From positions 1-46,908 of the forward strand of contig JAFZRH010000026.1 in assembly GCA_017619975.1 (NCBI GenBank): a stretch of DNA of 46,908 nucleotides. Reading direction: 5' to 3'. This DNA is from Lachnospiraceae bacterium. GTDB lineage: Bacteria; Bacillota; Clostridia; Lachnospirales; Lachnospiraceae. A program made the position numbers and the translations under genes. The stretch's first letter is position 1. Every line of letters begins with the position of its first letter. The notes below the pieces were generated by a model, which saw only the letters and a program-made list of their open reading frames with translations, did not search any database and was not told the DNA's origin. This document shows, one piece after another, positions 42,468-46,908 of the stretch.

Positions 42468-43450
42468 ATCTGGTCACAGATCTTTACGGCTGCCCGAACC
42501 GCTGCCGGCACTGCTGGCTGGGCCACATGCCGAATCGGGTCATGGAGCCTGACGCGGACCGCTTTATTGTAGATTTCTTCGATCCGTATTTTGAGCAGAT
42601 CGCCTTCTACAGCTGGCTGCGGGAGCCGGACTTCTGCGAAGACTATGCGGCCCGCTGGGAGCGGGATCTGGCCGTCTCGAAAAATGCCCGGCCGGAACGC
42701 TTCGAGCTGGCCAGCTTCTGGCGCATCGTACGGGACGAAAAATATATACCTTTTCTGAAGTCTGTCGGCGTGGAGAAGGTGCAGCTGACCTTCTTCGGCC
42801 TGGAAGAGACACAGGACCGCTATGTGGGGCGGAAAGGCGCTTTTGCGGAAGTCCTGAAGGCCACGGAGCTTCTGATCCGGGGCGGGATCATCCCGCGCTG
42901 GCAGTGCTTCCTCAACGAGGAAAATATAGAAGAAATCGTCGAAGTGTACCGCCTTTATCGGGAAATCTGGCGGCCGCGCTGTCCGCAGATGGAATTTTTC
43001 GTGCATGAGGGCAGCTGCGACGGCGAAAACCGGAAGCTCTACCCGATCCGGATCCGGAAGGATCATATCCCCGAGGAGCTGATCCCGGTGTATCTGGATT
43101 ATAATGAGCTGCTGACCGAGCGGGAATGCTGCAAAATGCTGCGGGACGATCCTTCCGCTCCCGTTTTTCCTGTGGGTGGGGAGATCACGCTGAATATTTC
43201 CAACGAATACGACGTTTACTATAACTATACCGAGATGAGCCGCCCGTGGGTGATCGGAAACCTGAAAAAGGATGAGGCGGGCGAGCTGGTGCGAAGGATC
43301 GTCTCCGGCGATACGCCGGCACTGCGGCGTCTGAAGAAGGTCAGCTGGCAGGCTCTGGCGGAGCGTTTTGGGGATGCCTCCTCCGAACGGGTCTTCGACC
43401 CTGACGATTACCGGATGTTTCTGGTGAATCGGTATCTGGAAGAAGAGTGA
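42449..43450 (+). CDS. Radical SAM protein, uncharacterised (first of a tandem pair)
   Basis: A 333-residue protein whose N-terminus holds a canonical cluster motif CPNRCRHCW (C15, C19, C22), so it should bind a 4Fe-4S cluster and SAM. Further conserved-looking parts: VQLTFFGLEETQDRYVGRKG (about 109-128), shared with the next gene, and an HEGSCDGENRKLYP stretch. No SPASM-type Cys-rich C-terminus is evident. It resembles radical SAM proteins of gut clostridia that I cannot assign to a pathway. It overlaps the fructokinase gene by 19 bp and is 16 bp from its paralogue, so coupled expression is likely. Substrate unknown. Confidence 0.85.
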   Translation: MSGRKLNLVTDLYGCPNRCRHCWLGHMPNRVMEPDADRFIVDFFDPYFEQIAFYSWLREPDFCEDYAARWERDLAVSKNARPERFELASFWRIVRDEKYIPFLKSVGVEKVQLTFFGLEETQDRYVGRKGAFAEVLKATELLIRGGIIPRWQCFLNEENIEEIVEVYRLYREIWRPRCPQMEFFVHEGSCDGENRKLYPIRIRKDHIPEELIPVYLDYNELLTERECCKMLRDDPSAPVFPVGGEITLNISNEYDVYYNYTEMSRPWVIGNLKKDEAGELVRRIVSGDTPALRRLKKVSWQALAERFGDASSERVFDPDDYRMFLVNRYLEEE

Positions 43451-43466
43451 AAGGAGGTCTCATCCC

Positions 43467-44480
43467 GTGCAGACAACATCTGTTCTGATCCAGAGTCTGT
43501 GCGTTCCCTGCGGGAATTTCTGCCGCTACTGCCTGCTTTCCTGGGACGGCAGCGTATCCGGCGCGCCGTGGGAACGGAGCACGGCACTGGCGGAACGCTT
43601 CTTACGGGAGCTGCGGGAAGAACAGCCGGAGCTTGCCGTTTCCTTCGCCTTCGGCTATTCCATGGAGCATCCTCAGTTAAAAGAAGCGCTCCGGACCCTG
43701 CGCCGGCTCGGCAGCCCCATGGCGGATTTTCTGCAGTGCGACGGCATGAAGATGCGAAGCGTGGCGGAGTGCGGCGAGATGATGCGGATGCTGCGCGGAG
43801 AAGGGATCCGGGAACTGAACTTCACGGTGTACGGTCCGGAAGCATATCACGACCGCTTTGCGGGCCGGAAGGGTGACTTTGCCCTGCTGCTGCGCATGAT
43901 GCAGGCTGCTGGGGAAGCCGGGCTTCCTTTTATGGCAGGGATCCCGCTGACGGCGGAGAATGCGGCGCAGATCGATGCGCTGCTTGCGATCTTGCGGGCC
44001 GCCGGCTGTCAAAAGATCCGTCTGTTCATCCCGCACGAGGAAGGCCGCGGCAAAGTGCTGGCGCCGGTCCGCCTGACTCGAAAAGAGTTCGGGCAGCTTT
44101 CGGAAAATGCCCGGAGCCTGCTGAATCCCAAGGTCTATCAAACGGAAAGCGAGTGGCTTCATCTGCCGCAGCCGCCGGAAGAAACGGAGCGGCAGATCCT
44201 GATCTCGCTCCGTACGGACAACATCGAAGATTATGGGAAGAGAAGCGCCGTCTCCGTCCTTCGGGAGATCGAAGCGCTGGACGAGGCGTATTATGCGGCC
44301 TTCCCGACATTTTCCGAATTGGCGGCTGTTTACGGGGATCCGGACGGCGGTCGTTTCTACAGTTTCCGGGATCTGTTCGCGCATTACCGCAGTCTCTATG
44401 CCGGGGAACACGCGCTGCACCTGTATGACGTGACGGACGAGCGCCTTTCCGGCAGCAGGAGGAGTCAGCAGCATGGATAA
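43467..44480 (+). CDS. Radical SAM protein, uncharacterised (second of a tandem pair)
   Basis: A 337-residue protein with cluster motif CGNFCRYC (C15, C19, C22; C12 just before). The middle segment LNFTVYGPEAYHDRFAGRKG lines up with the same segment of the preceding protein, so they are diverged paralogues. The following IPLTAENAAQIDALLAILR and IRLFIPHEEGRG look like late strands of the SAM barrel. The start codon is GTG after a strong AAAGGAGG. It overlaps the GNAT gene by 8 bp. It lacks the HCW variant of its partner, so the two likely do different steps. Function unknown. Confidence 0.85.
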   Translation: MQTTSVLIQSLCVPCGNFCRYCLLSWDGSVSGAPWERSTALAERFLRELREEQPELAVSFAFGYSMEHPQLKEALRTLRRLGSPMADFLQCDGMKMRSVAECGEMMRMLRGEGIRELNFTVYGPEAYHDRFAGRKGDFALLLRMMQAAGEAGLPFMAGIPLTAENAAQIDALLAILRAAGCQKIRLFIPHEEGRGKVLAPVRLTRKEFGQLSENARSLLNPKVYQTESEWLHLPQPPEETERQILISLRTDNIEDYGKRSAVSVLREIEALDEAYYAAFPTFSELAAVYGDPDGGRFYSFRDLFAHYRSLYAGEHALHLYDVTDERLSGSRRSQQHG

Positions 44481-44970
44481 AGAGAAATTCATTCAAAAAG
44501 AAGAGCGGCCTTTGGCCGTCACGGTCTGTGAATATACGGAAGAAAAGATCCCGGACGTGGTGGACTTTGAAAAACGTCTGCGGGAAGAAGAGGACGTCTG
44601 GGGCTGGGAGATCGATGAGGCGTACGTCAGGAGCGTGAAGGAAAGCTTCCGCGACTGCCGTTTTGAGAATGCGGTCTCTCTTCTGGCCTATACGGATGGC
44701 CACGTGACCGGCCGCATCGACACGGCTCTGATCCCGACCCGGATGGACGGATCCGTGAATGCGTATCTGGACTGGATCTGCGTTCTGAAAAGCGCCCGGC
44801 ACCGGGGCATTGCCCAGGCGCTGCTGGGCGAACTGAAGGCGATCCTGAAGGAGAAAGGCGTAACGACCCTTGTCGCGCTGACCGCTGCCAACGAGGAAGC
44901 GCAGCGCTTTTACAAAAGCGTTCCGGATTCCGAGATGAGAGACGTCGGGATCTGGATCAACATCCGATAA
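44473..44970 (+). CDS. GNAT family N-acetyltransferase
   Basis: A 165-residue acetyltransferase with the acetyl-CoA loop ARHRGIAQALL (R/QxxGxG/A type, about 112-122) after the strand LDWICVLKS, and the C-terminal ANEEAQRFYKSV. It is the last gene of the operon and overlaps the second radical SAM gene by 8 bp, so it may acetylate the radical SAM product or a related compound; that is inference. A terminator hairpin follows directly. Confidence 0.87.
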   Translation: MDKEKFIQKEERPLAVTVCEYTEEKIPDVVDFEKRLREEEDVWGWEIDEAYVRSVKESFRDCRFENAVSLLAYTDGHVTGRIDTALIPTRMDGSVNAYLDWICVLKSARHRGIAQALLGELKAILKEKGVTTLVALTAANEEAQRFYKSVPDSEMRDVGIWINIR

Positions 44971-44975
44971 ACAAA

Positions 44976-45003
44976 AAGCCGCGGCACCGGAGCGCCGCGG
45001 CTT
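44976..45003. terminator. Bidirectional terminator between convergent GNAT genes
   Basis: AAGCCGCGGC (44976-44985) and GCCGCGGCTT (44994-45003), 10-bp perfect stem, 8-nt loop. On the minus strand it is followed by TTT, giving a T5 run; on the plus strand by CTTCCTTT. Confidence 0.85.
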
Positions 45004-45027
45004 CTTCCTTTAAGACAACGCTTTGTT

Positions 45028-45522
45028 TTACAGCTCCAGGACGGCAACGATCTCGTCGCCGTCCCTCTCGCCGTTTTCCCGAAAGCCGAACGAGTGATAC
45101 AGCTTTCTGGCAACCGTGTTTTCCGGCTCGTAGGAGAGCTCGCAGCACTTCGCTTCTCCGCAGGGCCAGGTTCGGATGAAATCCAGAGCCAGCCGAAGTG
45201 CTTCCTTTCCGTAGCCCCGGTTCTGATATCGCTTATCGATCATGAAGCGCCAGAGGCTGTAGTTGTTCTTTACGGCCTGCGGCGGCTCTTCTCCGTCGAT
45301 CTCGTAAAGGGCTGCCTCGTTGAAGCCGATCATCAGGAAGCCGACGGGCTTTTTGTCCCGGCATATGGCAAAGGGAAAGGCCTGACATCCGGTGCCGAGG
45401 GCCGCGTATGCCTGAACCAGACTGATGTCGTTCGGCGCCACGAAATCCTTCTGCGCCCGGCTGACCCTTAAATCGATGACGTCCCAGACGTTTCGGGCAT
45501 CTACCTTTTCCAGACGGATCAT
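45028..45522 (-). CDS. GNAT family N-acetyltransferase, polyamine-acetyltransferase-like
   Basis: A 164-residue acetyltransferase. Seen: N-terminal IRLEKVDARNVWDVIDLRV, the substrate-side strand SLWRFMIDKRYQNRGYGKEAL with the acetyl-CoA loop RYQNRGYG, and the C-terminal PENTVARKLYHSFGF. The layout resembles Blt/PaiA-type spermidine/spermine acetyltransferases, but specificity is not certain. It is 33 bp behind the glycerate kinase gene and probably cotranscribed with it. Confidence 0.85.
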   Translation of the reverse strand: MIRLEKVDARNVWDVIDLRVSRAQKDFVAPNDISLVQAYAALGTGCQAFPFAICRDKKPVGFLMIGFNEAALYEIDGEEPPQAVKNNYSLWRFMIDKRYQNRGYGKEALRLALDFIRTWPCGEAKCCELSYEPENTVARKLYHSFGFRENGERDGDEIVAVLEL

Positions 45523-45555
45523 ACCTTTTGAGCCTCCTGTTTTAAGAAAAGTGAC

Positions 45556-46788
45556 TTACCGCAGCAGCGCCACGGCGACGTCGTTCACATTGGTGCCGGT
45601 CGGGCCGGTGATGATCAGGCCGCCGATTTTCTGAAGGGCGTGATAGGCGTCGTTGTCCTTCAGGACCTCATCGATGATCAGGCCCTGAGCCTTCAGCTCT
45701 TCGCAGCTGAAGCCGTCCACGTAGCCGCCGGCCGCGTCGGTGGGGCCGTCCGTCCCGTCGCTGCCCACCGGGAAGACCGCCGCATTCTCCATCCCGCTGA
45801 TGCCGGCTGCTGCCGCCAGAGCCAGCTCCTGATTGCGGCCGCCTTTGCCGTGGCCGGTGAGTTTGACTACGGTCTCGCCGCCGGCGATGAAGGCCAGCGA
45901 TTTTCCGTCGCCTGCATGCGTCTTTAAGATGGAGGCCAGGAAGCTTCCGGCTTCCTTTGCCTGGCAGGAGAGCTGATCGGTCAAAAGGACCGGCTCATAG
46001 CCCAGCTCCGCTGCGACCCTGGCGGCTGCCGCGCAGAGCTCGCGCACGCTGCCGTTGATCTGTGTATGCACGTTGTCCAGGGCCTTCGGCGTCTCTACTT
46101 TTAAAAGCTGGGAGGCCGTTTCGGACAGCTTCAGTCCGTACTTGTCCGCAATGCGGCGCGCGTCTGTGTTGGTGGAAGAGTCCGGGCAGGCGGGACCGGA
46201 GGCGATCATATCCAGCGGGTCGCCTAAAATGTCGGACAGGATCACGGCTTCCACCTGGGCAGGCGCGCAGAAGAGGGCGAAGCGGCCGCCTTTCACCTGG
46301 GAAAGGCGCTTGCGGATCGTATTGATCTCCACGATATCCGCGCCGCAGGCCAGCAGCTGGTTCGTGATGTCCTGCAGTTCTTCACCGGCAACAAGCGGTT
46401 TCTCGAAGAGAGCGCTGCCGCCGCCGGAGAGCAGGAAGAGGACGGTGTCTTCCGGCTTTAAGCCGTCTACAAGATCCAGCGCGGCCTGCGTCCCTTTAAA
46501 GGAGTTTTCGTCCGGGACGGGATGACCGGCTTCATAGCAGTCGAAATTCGCGATCGGCCCCATCACGTGACCGTACTTGGTCACGACGACGCCTTTTTCG
46601 ATGCGGCTGCCCATGACGTCAGAGGCGGCTTTGGCCATCTGCCAGGCAGCCTTGCCGGCCGCGACCAAAAGGACCCGCCCGGGAAACTGTTTGCCTTCCA
46701 GAGCACGCCGCACGGCGGCATCCGGCTGGACCGCGCTGATGGCTTCGTGTACGATGGCGTCTGCATGAGAACGTAAAAGCTGATTCAT
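45556..46788 (-). CDS. Glycerate 2-kinase, MOFRL/GckA type
   Basis: A 410-residue kinase that phosphorylates D-glycerate to 2-phosphoglycerate. Seen: VLLVAAGKAAWQMAKAA and KYGHVMGPI near the N-terminus, AGHPVPDENS, LLSGGGSALFEKP, the ILSDILGDPLDMIASGP segment, and the C-terminal MOFRL domain with IAGGETVVKL, GKGGRNQELAL, SDGTDGPTDAAGG and ITGPTGTNVND. The start at 46788 follows AAAGGATCTATT; an in-frame ATG at 46902 is rejected because it would translate a terminator hairpin. Confidence 0.93.
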   Translation of the reverse strand: MNQLLRSHADAIVHEAISAVQPDAAVRRALEGKQFPGRVLLVAAGKAAWQMAKAASDVMGSRIEKGVVVTKYGHVMGPIANFDCYEAGHPVPDENSFKGTQAALDLVDGLKPEDTVLFLLSGGGSALFEKPLVAGEELQDITNQLLACGADIVEINTIRKRLSQVKGGRFALFCAPAQVEAVILSDILGDPLDMIASGPACPDSSTNTDARRIADKYGLKLSETASQLLKVETPKALDNVHTQINGSVRELCAAAARVAAELGYEPVLLTDQLSCQAKEAGSFLASILKTHAGDGKSLAFIAGGETVVKLTGHGKGGRNQELALAAAAGISGMENAAVFPVGSDGTDGPTDAAGGYVDGFSCEELKAQGLIIDEVLKDNDAYHALQKIGGLIITGPTGTNVNDVAVALLR

Positions 46789-46827
46789 AATAGATCCTTT
46801 CTTTTTCGGAATAGTATCTGTCCAGAC

Positions 46828-46860
46828 AAAAAAGAAGCGCGCCGCCTTCGGTGCGGCTTC
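46828..46860 (-). terminator. Hairpin terminator 40 bp ahead of the glycerate kinase
   Basis: Minus strand: GAAGCCGCACC (46850-46860) pairs imperfectly with the arm ending GCGCGCTTC (46834-46842), followed by six T residues (46828-46833). It may end a gene beyond the window edge or be a leader attenuator of the kinase; no convincing promoter is visible between it and the start codon. Confidence 0.65.
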
Positions 46861-46908
46861 GATCCTGACTTTAAAACCGCAAATCGTCTGGCTCTGTGCC
46901 ATCTTAGC

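Noticed and set aside
42449-44480. RiPP biosynthesis locus around the radical SAM genes
   Set aside because: No short precursor ORF with a ribosome site was found in the gaps (16 bp or overlaps), and no SPASM or RRE-like domain was evident.
46789-46902. N-terminal extension of the glycerate kinase
   Set aside because: The extra 38 residues would be encoded by a terminator hairpin and T-run; the start at 46788 has a ribosome site.

Overview
The window looks like chromosomal DNA of a GC-rich, low-oxygen Gram-positive bacterium of the Bacillota, probably Clostridia or a related class. The evidence is a division and cell-wall (dcw) cluster opening with mraZ and rsmH, RapZ and RqcH (NFACT) proteins, a DegV lipid-binding protein, a full-length single-chain pyruvate:ferredoxin oxidoreductase, a PTS phosphorelay, AGGAGG-type ribosome binding sites and sigma-A-like promoters. 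I cannot name a genus. No rRNA, tRNA, CRISPR array, phage gene or transposase was seen.

Layout. 1-5416 (+): the 3' part of ftsH, then a translationally coupled trio of degV, a polytopic membrane protein and an FAD-dependent amine-oxidase-like enzyme. 5417-5846: a gene-free stretch of about 430 bp filled with palindromic and tandem repeats. 5847-14290 (-): a hydroxyacid dehydrogenase and a LmbE-type deacetylase; an M29 aminopeptidase with a GNAT; a heterodimeric ABC exporter preceded by a promoter, a 12-codon leader ORF and a terminator; and trmO. 14505-17761 (+): a polyprenyl-phosphate sugar transferase, a family 2 glycosyltransferase and lgt. 17902-27393 (+): a reduced dcw cluster, mraZ-rsmH-ftsL-ftsI-mraY-murD-ftsW-ftsQ-ftsZ, with ftsZ behind its own promoter. 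27468-28352: rapZ; 28507-30255 (-): rqcH; 30447-33971: PFOR.

34115-40860 (+) is a sugar region: an amylosucrase-type GH13 enzyme, a HAD phosphatase, a sugar PTS permease carrying IIB, IIC and IIA domains, HPr and Enzyme I. Next, with its own promoter, comes a phosphodiesterase, a fructokinase-like PfkB kinase, two divergent tandem radical SAM proteins and a GNAT (41003-44970). The window ends with a minus-strand glycerate kinase plus GNAT pair.

The most interesting items are: (1) the leader-peptide/terminator arrangement in front of the ABC exporter, which looks like ribosome-mediated attenuation; (2) the uncharacterised tandem radical SAM pair plus GNAT, coupled to a fructokinase; (3) an amylosucrase beside a complete PTS relay whose HPr lacks the regulatory serine; and (4) at least four intergenic copies of a long imperfect palindrome, plus a separate nested palindrome that looks like an insertion into a terminator.
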